Part shown: positions 1 through 6,868 of the stretch, one piece after another
Layout: each line of letters begins with the position of its first letter
Position numbering within the stretch: the stretch's first letter is position 1
DNA from: an uncultured Victivallis sp.
GTDB lineage: Bacteria > Verrucomicrobiota > Lentisphaeria > Victivallales > Victivallaceae
Assembly (NCBI GenBank): GCA_944389895.1
Contig: CALXOA010000044.1
Location: forward strand, 1-59,957
Direction of reading: 5' to 3'
Length of the DNA: 59,957 nucleotides
Program-made: the position numbers and the translations under genes
Notes under the pieces: model-generated
The model's input: the letters and a program-made list of their open reading frames with translations, nothing else
What the model was told of the DNA's origin: nothing
Databases searched by the model: none

Positions 1-342
1 GAAGGGGAATTTGATCTGGTTCTTGCCGATGTCCCCTGTTCCAACACCGGCGTGTTTCGCCGCCGGCCCGATGCTCTCTGGCGTTTCAACCGCGGGACAC
101 TGGAGAAGATCGTTGCGTTGCAGCGGGAGATTCTCGAGGCGGCTGCGGAGCGGGTTGCCCCCGGCGGAGAACTCGTCTACAGCACCTGCAGCATCGAACC
201 GGAGGAAAACATCGGTCAGATCACGGCTTTTCTTGAGCATCATCCGGAGTTTTCCGCAGGTCCTTCCGGTCAGTTGCTGCCGACGAGGGAGGCCGACGGC
301 GCCTACGCCTGTCTGCTGCGCCGCAATTCGAACAGCATCTGA
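1..342 (+). CDS. rsmB: 16S rRNA m5C methyltransferase (RsmB/Sun family), C-terminal part
   Basis: Only the last 113 codons are in the window; the gene begins upstream of base 1. The frame opens with the catalytic DVPCSNTG motif, followed by FRRRPD and, later, VYSTCSIEPEEN. These are the paired cysteine motifs of the RsmB/NOL1/NOP2/Sun S-adenosylmethionine-dependent RNA cytosine-C5 methyltransferases; the TC cysteine is the nucleophile and the PC cysteine assists release. The order of motifs and the spacing fit RsmB. The missing N-terminus should carry the NusB-like RNA-binding domain if this is true RsmB rather than RsmF or a paralogue. The last 40 bases overlap the 3' end of the convergent glycosyltransferase gene. 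Confidence 0.85.
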   Translation, partial: EGEFDLVLADVPCSNTGVFRRRPDALWRFNRGTLEKIVALQREILEAAAERVAPGGELVYSTCSIEPEENIGQITAFLEHHPEFSAGPSGQLLPTREADGAYACLLRRNSNSI

Positions 343-1016
343 AGATATTGAAGGATCACCCGCGCCGAAAGTTTGCTCCGACCGTGGAGGCGCGTCCCGA
401 AGGTGATGCCGTACTCGGCAATCCTCCACGGATCCGCCCGTCGGCACTTCAAACGGAACAACAGTTCCAGCATGATCTTGAAACCGCGCGGATTCATCTC
501 GGCGGCAACCGCTTCGAAGGCTTCACGCCGGATTGCGAAGAAACCGGACATCGGGTCCGCCACCCGGATCCCGAGCAGCAGCCGCGCCAGCGCAGCCGCA
601 AAACGGCTGATCGCCACCCGGCACGGATTCCAGCGGGTACGGAACCCCCCTCCCGCGGTGTAGCGTGAACCGATCACGAAATCATTGTCTTCCAGTGTCC
701 GGAAGATTCCGGAAAGATCCTGGGTATCGTGCTGAAGGTCGCCGTCCATGCAGCAGAGAAATTCGCCCCGCGCCGCGCGGAACCCCTTCACGATGCTCGG
801 ACTCAGACCCGGCACGCCGTCGTTTCGCACGACCCGCGCTTCCGGATGCCCTGCGGCCGCATGGGCTTCGACCACCGCCGCGGTACCGTCGGGGGAGTTT
901 TCATCGGCCACGATGATCTCGTAATCCCGCAACGGACTGTTTTCAATCCGCTCCAGCAGGACGAGAATGTTTTCGCGCTCGTTCAGCGTCGGAATGACAA
1001 TACTGTATCTGATCAT
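303..1016 (-). CDS. GT2 glycosyltransferase, polyprenol-phosphate mannosyltransferase-like
   Basis: A 237-residue family 2 glycosyltransferase. It starts with the strand typical of the GT-A fold (SIVIPTLNERENI), has the nucleotide-binding EIIVADENSPDGT segment and the metal-binding DGDLQHD motif near residue 92. The overall length and the DLQHD pattern are those of dolichol/polyprenol-phosphate mannose or glucose synthases, which charge a lipid carrier with a sugar from GDP- or UDP-sugar at the inner membrane face. There is no C-terminal membrane domain, so it is the soluble DPM1-like form. The ATG at 1016 follows a weak ribosome site. It converges on, and overlaps by 40 bp, the methyltransferase gene. 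The exact sugar donor cannot be read from the sequence. Confidence 0.8.
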   Translation of the reverse strand: MIRYSIVIPTLNERENILVLLERIENSPLRDYEIIVADENSPDGTAAVVEAHAAAGHPEARVVRNDGVPGLSPSIVKGFRAARGEFLCCMDGDLQHDTQDLSGIFRTLEDNDFVIGSRYTAGGGFRTRWNPCRVAISRFAAALARLLLGIRVADPMSGFFAIRREAFEAVAAEMNPRGFKIMLELLFRLKCRRADPWRIAEYGITFGTRLHGRSKLSARVILQYLQMLFELRRSRQA

Positions 1017-1163
1017 GATTTCCGTCGATATGTTTTATAACGGTAAAATAGTGCTCCAACCGGATTTTTTCCAACCGGGGGAGTGATTTTTCGTTGGAAA
1101 AGGTTGACATCCCGAATCTTTCCAGAGCAGCAAACGTCTGAAACAGCAGAAGGAGGAACCATC

Positions 1164-2582
1164 TTGAGTTTTGAACATTCCGAAATCGATGCCGGAACGC
1201 TTGCCGAAGTTAACTCCGCAACCTACCTGCCGCCGGTGGCGGATGAGGCGGCCTCCGCCGTTCGCGCACAACTTTCTGTTCCGGCGGTTGAACAGGCGCT
1301 GGCGGTTCTGCTGCGTCGCTGGTGTGGTGAAACATTTCCGGTGTTTGTCCACCGGCTGCCCCCGGAACAGGATGGCGTGATGGTCCGGGTGACCGGCTGG
1401 CTTCCGCAGGAAGGATTTGAACCGGGCGAATGGGGGATCCTTGCGGAGGTCGTCGGCCGGTGGACATCGGGAAGTATTCTTGGGAATCAGTTCCCCTTCA
1501 TTGCACTCCGGTTGCCGCTGATGGCTGGGGTGATTTCCACACCGGCCGGTTCACAGGTGCCGATCCGGCACATTGCAGCTGCCGGTGCTGTTGAATTTTC
1601 CGAGATTGATCCGCAATTCCGCGTGACAGGACAGTTGCCGATTGAACTGCGTATCGTTCAGGCGGAGTGCAGCTTTTCCACTTCGGAGGCCGATCCTGAA
1701 TATGGTTTCAATACCGCGGAGACGGAGGCCTGGAATGCGCTCGTTCCCGGTATCGTAGAGAAGGCTCTGCAAAAGTTGTTGGAAGAACGTACCGGTGTGG
1801 AGTGGTGTTCAAGGCTGGATGAGTACCGCACCGGATTTGCATTGCATCTGTGCGGGGCGGGAGGGGCCGATGATCCGGCCGTCCGAGAGTTTTCCTTTGA
1901 ACTTTCCGGCGGATCATTCTCTCCGGAACCGTTTCGGTCGGAGTTTTCCGCACTGGCCGGCAACCTGCCGTCAGGTCCGGTTACAGTGACGTTTCCCGGC
2001 GGATCGACCATCGTTTTTTCACGTCTCGCCCCGGTGGGAAAAATGGAATTTGCCCGCAAAATGGTCTGGGGCAGGGAGCGGTTGAGCGGAACCCTGGAAC
2101 TTGTCGCACGGGTGTCCATTCCCGCCAGTGTGGCCGTGGCCGCGGATCTGCCGGAAAACCCGGCGGATCCGCACATCCCGGAAACCGATTTCAAGTTGCT
2201 TGAAGATGCCTTGAATCAATTGGCCGTGAAATTGGCGGGAATGGATGATATGCTTGAAATCGGACCTTCCGCTGCCCTGTTCAACGGGGAGGAGTGGGGA
2301 TTCCTGTTCCGGAATCACGTCTTCGACGAAGAGCATCGGGTGTTGACTCTGACCTTTGACTGTGGGACCCGGCAGTTTGAACGGCGTGACATTCTCGAAT
2401 TTCTGACCCGGCTCGAAAGTTGTTTCCCGGTCTGGGATCTGACTCTGACGCTCGCGGACGGTTCAAGTCTTGACGTCGCGGCGATCCTGAAGGAACAGGG
2501 GGAGTGTGTCGCACTTTCCCGGGGGGACACTCCGGCATATTCGGGGAAGTTCGGCCTTGCAATGAAAATCATCTGCGAATGA
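1164..2582 (+). CDS. unknown protein with three copies of a ~130-150 residue module
   Basis: I do not recognise a family for this 472-residue protein. The start is taken as TTG at 1164 because a strong AGGAGG lies at 1151-1156, whereas the earlier in-frame start at 1083 has no ribosome site. There is no signal peptide or membrane segment. Reading the translation, the same pattern recurs about three times (roughly residues 35-168, 193-322, 342-472). Each has a short amphipathic helix with an E-x-A-L-x(3)-L core, a Gly-Phe beta strand, then an LP/FP-x(3)-[LV]-x-[LV] strand, a Gly turn and a final beta strand. A fourth copy seems to form the next gene. Function unknown; a scaffold or adaptor role would be a guess. 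Confidence 0.6.
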   Translation: MSFEHSEIDAGTLAEVNSATYLPPVADEAASAVRAQLSVPAVEQALAVLLRRWCGETFPVFVHRLPPEQDGVMVRVTGWLPQEGFEPGEWGILAEVVGRWTSGSILGNQFPFIALRLPLMAGVISTPAGSQVPIRHIAAAGAVEFSEIDPQFRVTGQLPIELRIVQAECSFSTSEADPEYGFNTAETEAWNALVPGIVEKALQKLLEERTGVEWCSRLDEYRTGFALHLCGAGGADDPAVREFSFELSGGSFSPEPFRSEFSALAGNLPSGPVTVTFPGGSTIVFSRLAPVGKMEFARKMVWGRERLSGTLELVARVSIPASVAVAADLPENPADPHIPETDFKLLEDALNQLAVKLAGMDDMLEIGPSAALFNGEEWGFLFRNHVFDEEHRVLTLTFDCGTRQFERRDILEFLTRLESCFPVWDLTLTLADGSSLDVAAILKEQGECVALSRGDTPAYSGKFGLAMKIICE

Positions 2583-2593
2583 AGGGGAAGATC

Positions 2594-3103
2594 ATGAGTT
2601 CGACGATCCTGTTTGATTGGCGGGAATACCGGCGGTTGTCTCTTCCGGAGCGGTGCGCTGCGAGACAGGCGGTCAATCCGGCCGAGGTGGAAGAAGCTCT
2701 GACCGGTGTGTTCGCCGGCTGGGGCGGCTTGACAATCGGGAAAGAGATCTGGGCCGGAGCGCTGCCGCAGGCGGCCGCCGCCGGTGGTTTTACGGTGCGG
2801 ATCATCCCCGGGAGGCCGGGAGCGGAACCTCTGCTCTATCGTTTTGCCGCTGAAATTCTGGGCCGCCGGATCGCCCGGGAAGCCGTGCTGGCCACGGTGC
2901 GTGAATTTTACTGCCGGCTGCCCGTGTTTCAAATCAGCGCCGCTATTCCCGGAAAGGCGCTGACGCTGCTCTTTGCGGAGATCTCCGCCGGAGGTGACTG
3001 CGAAGAACGTATCGTCAGCAGTGGTGGCCGGACGTTTCATCAGATCGGATTTTCGGTTACCGGTGCATTGCTGACCTTGCCGGAACATCTGGTCCGCAGT
3101 TGA
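2594..3103 (+). CDS. unknown protein, single copy of the module seen in the preceding gene
   Basis: A 169-residue unknown protein immediately downstream of, and co-directional with, the preceding three-module gene. The ATG at 2594 is preferred because GAAGGGGAAG lies just upstream; an alternative ATG at 2579 overlaps the previous stop but has no ribosome site. Residues from about 22 repeat the neighbouring protein's pattern: V-E-E-A-L helix, G-G-F-T-V strand, a helix ending in R-L-P-V-F-Q-I, and a final IGFSVTGALL strand. It carries no signal peptide, membrane segment or recognisable catalytic motif. The two genes probably form one transcript and their products may form a complex or mixed oligomer; that is inference from shape and position only. 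Confidence 0.55.
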   Translation: MSSTILFDWREYRRLSLPERCAARQAVNPAEVEEALTGVFAGWGGLTIGKEIWAGALPQAAAAGGFTVRIIPGRPGAEPLLYRFAAEILGRRIAREAVLATVREFYCRLPVFQISAAIPGKALTLLFAEISAGGDCEERIVSSGGRTFHQIGFSVTGALLTLPEHLVRS

Positions 3104-3134
3104 AGGAGATCTCCTGCCGGATGGCGGCGCGAAA

Positions 3135-3938
3135 TCAGAAGGAATTTTCCGGCCCGGGGAAATTCCGGTTCCGGACATCGTCGGCGTAGGCTCTCAACGC
3201 CTGGCGGATCAGTTTTCCAAGCTCCGCGTAACGGCGGGCGTGTTTCGGCGTGAACTCCTCGAAAAGCCCGAGCAGGTCGTTGAGCACCTGTACCTGACCG
3301 TCGCAGTGGACTCCGGAGCCGATTCCGATCGTCGGAATGGTCAAGGCTTCCGATAACATTTTCCCCACATCGGCTGGCATGCATTCAAGCACCACCGAGA
3401 AGGCTCCGGCCGCTTCCACCGCCCGGGCATCTTCGAGCAGTTTCGCCGCCGCCTCCGGGGTGCGCCCGGTGATCCGGTAGGTGCCGCTGGTCTGGATCCG
3501 TTGCGGCAGCAGGCCGATGTGCGCCATTACCGGAATCCCGGAATCCACCAGCCGCGAAATCAATCCGTCGAGCTCACGGCCGCCCTCGAGCTTGACCGCG
3601 TCGGCTCCCGCCTCCTTCAACGCGCGGCCCGCGTTGCGCAGCGCCTCATCATCCCCGGCCTGATAACTCATGAACGGCATATCGAAGATCACGAAGGCGT
3701 CCGGTGCACCGCGCCGCACCGCTCTGGTGTGGTGGAGCGCCTCTTCCATCGTCAGCGGCAGAGTATTGCGGTAACCGAGTACGGTCATCGCGAGAGAATC
3801 TCCGACCAGCAGCGCATCGACACCGGCCGCGTGGCAGGCTGCGGCCGTCGTGGCGTCGTAGCAGGTGACCATCACGATCTTTTCGCCTTGTTCCTTGCGC
3901 TTGCGGAACGTGCGGACATTAACTCTGTTTTCGGGCAT
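3135..3938 (-). CDS. panB: 3-methyl-2-oxobutanoate hydroxymethyltransferase
   Basis: PanB transfers a hydroxymethyl group from 5,10-methylenetetrahydrofolate to 2-oxoisovalerate to give ketopantoate, the first step of pantothenate (coenzyme A) synthesis. The 267-residue length is typical. Recognisable family segments are the N-terminal KIVMVTCYDATTA, the metal-site segment DALLVGDSLAM, VKLEGG, PVMAHIGLLPQ and IPTIGIGSG. AAAGGAG lies just upstream of the ATG at 3938. No panC or panD is adjacent; the gene stands alone and is divergent from ribonuclease R, with 199 bp between the two starts. Confidence 0.95.
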   Translation of the reverse strand: MPENRVNVRTFRKRKEQGEKIVMVTCYDATTAAACHAAGVDALLVGDSLAMTVLGYRNTLPLTMEEALHHTRAVRRGAPDAFVIFDMPFMSYQAGDDEALRNAGRALKEAGADAVKLEGGRELDGLISRLVDSGIPVMAHIGLLPQRIQTSGTYRITGRTPEAAAKLLEDARAVEAAGAFSVVLECMPADVGKMLSEALTIPTIGIGSGVHCDGQVQVLNDLLGLFEEFTPKHARRYAELGKLIRQALRAYADDVRNRNFPGPENSF

Positions 3939-4056
3939 TGACAGCTCCTTTCCTGTAAAGCAACCGGAGAAATTCCCCCCGGAGTGCGGTCCGGAACAGA
4001 TCGGAATCGGTTCTTTTCGATGTATAATATGCCTCAGAAACGGTTTTTTTGCAAAT

Positions 4057-4089
4057 TTCCCTTTGCACTTTCCGGTTCGCTGTGGTATC
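4057..4089 (+). promoter_or_regulatory. predicted promoter of ribonuclease R gene
   Basis: TTGCAC, a 17-bp spacer and TATCTT, ending about 50 bp upstream of the rnr start. The same TTGCA / TATCTT combination recurs elsewhere in the window (for example upstream of 13041 and 50447), which supports it as the local housekeeping promoter form. Confidence 0.5.
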
Positions 4090-4137
4090 TTTTGAGATGG
4101 AAGCCCCTCGCTTCCACAGGAAGGAGGATGCGTGATT

Positions 4138-6117
4138 ATGAGAAAAGAGAAGAAAAAACGGCTGCGTCGGATCGTGGAACGCGCGAGGCGGCGTCATGAA
4201 CAGAGAGTCGAGACCGTCTCCGGGAAGTTGACCGTGACTCCGGGCGGGTTTGGTTTTGTCGAACTTCCGTCATCCGGAGATGGGAAGAAGCCGGATGATG
4301 TCTTCATTCCGCCGCAATTCATCGGGGAGGCGATGGATGGGGATGACGTGCGTGTCGCCCTGCTGCCGCCGCGCGGCGATTATCCCGCGGATCGGCGGGG
4401 TCCGGCGGGAAAAATCGTCGAGGTGATTTCCCGCGGTCGCGAGGAGTTCGTTGGGGAACTGCTTGCCGGAAACCGGGTCCGCCCGCTCGACCGCCATATG
4501 CCGGAGGACGTTGAAATCTCCGGTTCGCGCTGCGGGGCGAAACGGGGGGACTGGGTTCGGGTCAAGCTGCTTCGCAATGAAGGTGGCGTCTGGCGTGGCG
4601 CGATCCGCAAGGCCATGGGGCGCGCCGGGGTGATTGCCGCTGATCTTGACGCGGTGATGGCTGAGTACGACCTGGCGCCGCGTTACAGTGAGAGCGACAA
4701 TGAGGAAGCATTGAAAATCGTGCCGCGGGAGATCGGGCGCGAAGACTGTACCGGGGCTCTGACCATCACGATCGATCCGGTCGACGCCAAGGATTTCGAC
4801 GATGCGGTCTCGATTTCACCGGGAACGAAGAGGGGAACGGTGATCATCGGGGTACATATTTCGGATGTTGCCGCCTACATTGCCCCGAAGTCGAAATTTG
4901 ACAAGCAGGCGGAGAAACGTGGTTTCAGCTGCTATCTGCCCGGGCGGACGCTTCCGATGCTGCCGGCGGCGTTGACTGCGCAGATCAGCCTTCGGGCCGG
5001 GCAGGTTTCCAATGCGCACACGGTATTTCTGACGGTTGAGAAAAAGTCCGGAAGGGTTCTTTCCTTCCGCCGGGTTCACTCCCGGATTCTGGTTGATCAC
5101 CGGCTGAACTACGAAGAGGTGCAGGAGTTCATCGACACCGGCAGGGCTCCCGCTGACTGGTCGGAGGCGCTCCGGGCAAGCCTGAAAGAGCTGGTGGAGG
5201 TCACCCGGCGAATGCGCGAATGGCGGCGGGCCGCCGAGGAGTTCATCGACCTGGCGCTTCCTGAAGTGCGGGTTCTGTGCAATGAGGATGAGAACCGGAT
5301 CCTCGGTTTGTCGAGCAAAATCGCCCGCGAATCCGAGAATCTGGTCGAGGAGTGCATGCTTGCCGCGAACTCCGCAGTCGGCGCGGAACTCGGGGAGAAG
5401 GGGATCGCCGGACTTTACCGCGTCCATCCGGCTCCCGATCCTGAGAAGATCTCCGAATTTTCCGAAATGGTGGAAGACTCCTTCGGCATTACCCCGGGCG
5501 ATCTTGCGGACCGGAAGGCGTGCAACGCCTTTCTGAAGTCTTTGCCGGATGATCCGCGCCGGCCGGTGATTCTGAGTCTGCTGTTGCGTTCCCTGCCGCG
5601 GGCATACTATCTGGAGAAACCGGCACTTCACTTCGGCCTCGGCAAAGGGCGGTACAGCCATTTCACCAGTCCGATCCGGCGTTATCCGGATCTGATTGTA
5701 CACCAGCAGCTCTGGAATTTTGATACGAAGGTGCGGACCAGATCGGTTTCGACGCTGGCTCGTGTCGCGGAGAACTGCTCGGCGCTCGAGGAGAATAATG
5801 ATGCCGCCTATTTCGCCGCCAACGATCGGCTGAAACTGCGTTTCCTGCAGGAGAAGCTGGAAGCGGGGGGAGAGAACCTCTACGAGGCGGTGATCGCCAA
5901 GGTCGTGTCGGGAGGGCTTCAGGTGGATATCAGCGAGCTGGGGCTTTACGGTTTTGTCCCGCGCGAGCAGCTCGGCGGGGATCTGCGACGTACCGAACAC
6001 GGGCTGGCTGCGCGCCGGGGACATTCCGGCTATAAGCCCGGAGACTACATCTATATCCGGCTTGCCCGGATCGATTTTGCCCGCGGCAGCGCGGTTTTCG
6101 TGCCTGCGGGGCGGTGA
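4138..6117 (+). CDS. rnr: ribonuclease R, RNB-family 3'-5' exoribonuclease
   Basis: A 659-residue RNase II/R-type enzyme that degrades structured RNA processively from the 3' end. An N-terminal lysine/arginine-rich stretch is followed by cold-shock type OB domains (GGFGFVELP). The RNB catalytic centre DPVDAKDFDDAVSI lies near residues 213-226, with the conserved aspartates that hold magnesium. Further on are SPIRRYPDLIVHQ and a C-terminal S1 domain (about 581-655). It is shorter than E. coli RNase R because the basic C-terminal tail is absent. AGGAGG at 4122-4127 can serve ATG 4138 (10-bp spacing) or GTG 4132 (4 bp); ATG is preferred. Confidence 0.93.
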   Translation: MRKEKKKRLRRIVERARRRHEQRVETVSGKLTVTPGGFGFVELPSSGDGKKPDDVFIPPQFIGEAMDGDDVRVALLPPRGDYPADRRGPAGKIVEVISRGREEFVGELLAGNRVRPLDRHMPEDVEISGSRCGAKRGDWVRVKLLRNEGGVWRGAIRKAMGRAGVIAADLDAVMAEYDLAPRYSESDNEEALKIVPREIGREDCTGALTITIDPVDAKDFDDAVSISPGTKRGTVIIGVHISDVAAYIAPKSKFDKQAEKRGFSCYLPGRTLPMLPAALTAQISLRAGQVSNAHTVFLTVEKKSGRVLSFRRVHSRILVDHRLNYEEVQEFIDTGRAPADWSEALRASLKELVEVTRRMREWRRAAEEFIDLALPEVRVLCNEDENRILGLSSKIARESENLVEECMLAANSAVGAELGEKGIAGLYRVHPAPDPEKISEFSEMVEDSFGITPGDLADRKACNAFLKSLPDDPRRPVILSLLLRSLPRAYYLEKPALHFGLGKGRYSHFTSPIRRYPDLIVHQQLWNFDTKVRTRSVSTLARVAENCSALEENNDAAYFAANDRLKLRFLQEKLEAGGENLYEAVIAKVVSGGLQVDISELGLYGFVPREQLGGDLRRTEHGLAARRGHSGYKPGDYIYIRLARIDFARGSAVFVPAGR

Positions 6118-6148
6118 TCTACTCACATGACATGAAGGTGAAGATTGG

Positions 6149-6844
6149 ATGGATAAACAGGATTTGCGGACAGTCGTGGTTTCCGCTCTGACCGCGGTGG
6201 CCGTTTCGGTCATATTTGAAGTCGGTTCCGGCGTGATATCGTTCCTGCGTTCCGGCTGGTCGGAATCGGCGGCGTCACAGCCGTCGGAGCAGCAGCGCCG
6301 GCGAGCCAGGGCGATGAGGCCTCCGGATATGAAGGAGTATCATTCCCGGATGGGCGGCGGCTGGAGGGAATATTATGATTCCCCGGAGCTGCAGGCCAAG
6401 GAACAGGAACGGCAGAAACTGTTGCTTGAGATTGCGACACTCGCGGGCGAGTCGGTCCAGTTCGGTAACGTAACGTTGAAAGAAGTTTGGGAAAAACGGA
6501 AATCGGCAATTCAGCCGATGCTCAGGCAGTTTCGGCGGGAGATCGGCGATTCCGGTCGCGACAGCATCAGTGAAGCGTCGATCAATCTTTACGCTGCGCA
6601 GATGGTGCTGATGGATCGGAAGCTGCAATATCAGGCGGGGGCGCTTCCCCTTGACAAGGTGCTGGAGGCGGAACTTGAGGTCAACCAGGCCGAACAGGAG
6701 TTGCTGATCTATCCTGAAGCGGTACGCAGGAACATCGGTTTTCTGGATGCGTTTGAGCAATGGAAAAAGGCCCCCATTGATCCGGCGGCGTTGCGTCGGC
6801 TGGTCGAGGCGGAGCAGGAGGCCCGCTCCGCCTACACCTATTGA
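6149..6844 (+). CDS. unknown membrane-anchored protein with coiled-coil-like C-terminus
   Basis: A 231-residue protein of no family I recognise. Residues 7-30 (VVVSALTAVAVSVIFEV...) form a single N-terminal membrane segment without a clear cleavage site, so it is probably a signal anchor with the rest outside the cytoplasm. Residues 35-70 are rich in S, Q, R and P. From about 80 to 225 it is charged and helical, rich in E, Q, K, L, which suggests coiled-coil packing. It begins 31 bp after rnr and ends 24 bp before the glycosidase gene, so it may be read from the rnr transcript. The ribosome site is a moderate AAGGTG. Confidence 0.6.
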   Translation: MDKQDLRTVVVSALTAVAVSVIFEVGSGVISFLRSGWSESAASQPSEQQRRRARAMRPPDMKEYHSRMGGGWREYYDSPELQAKEQERQKLLLEIATLAGESVQFGNVTLKEVWEKRKSAIQPMLRQFRREIGDSGRDSISEASINLYAAQMVLMDRKLQYQAGALPLDKVLEAELEVNQAEQELLIYPEAVRRNIGFLDAFEQWKKAPIDPAALRRLVEAEQEARSAYTY

Positions 6845-6868
6845 ACGTGGAAACGGCGGAGGCGCAGC

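Noticed and set aside
1044..1085. Repeated CCAACCGG as an operator
   Set aside because: It is a direct repeat of 8 bp without symmetry and without a fitting promoter.
4816..6213. 465-codon open frame opposite ribonuclease R
   Set aside because: Rnr motifs are intact on the plus strand; the antisense frame shows no recognisable domain.
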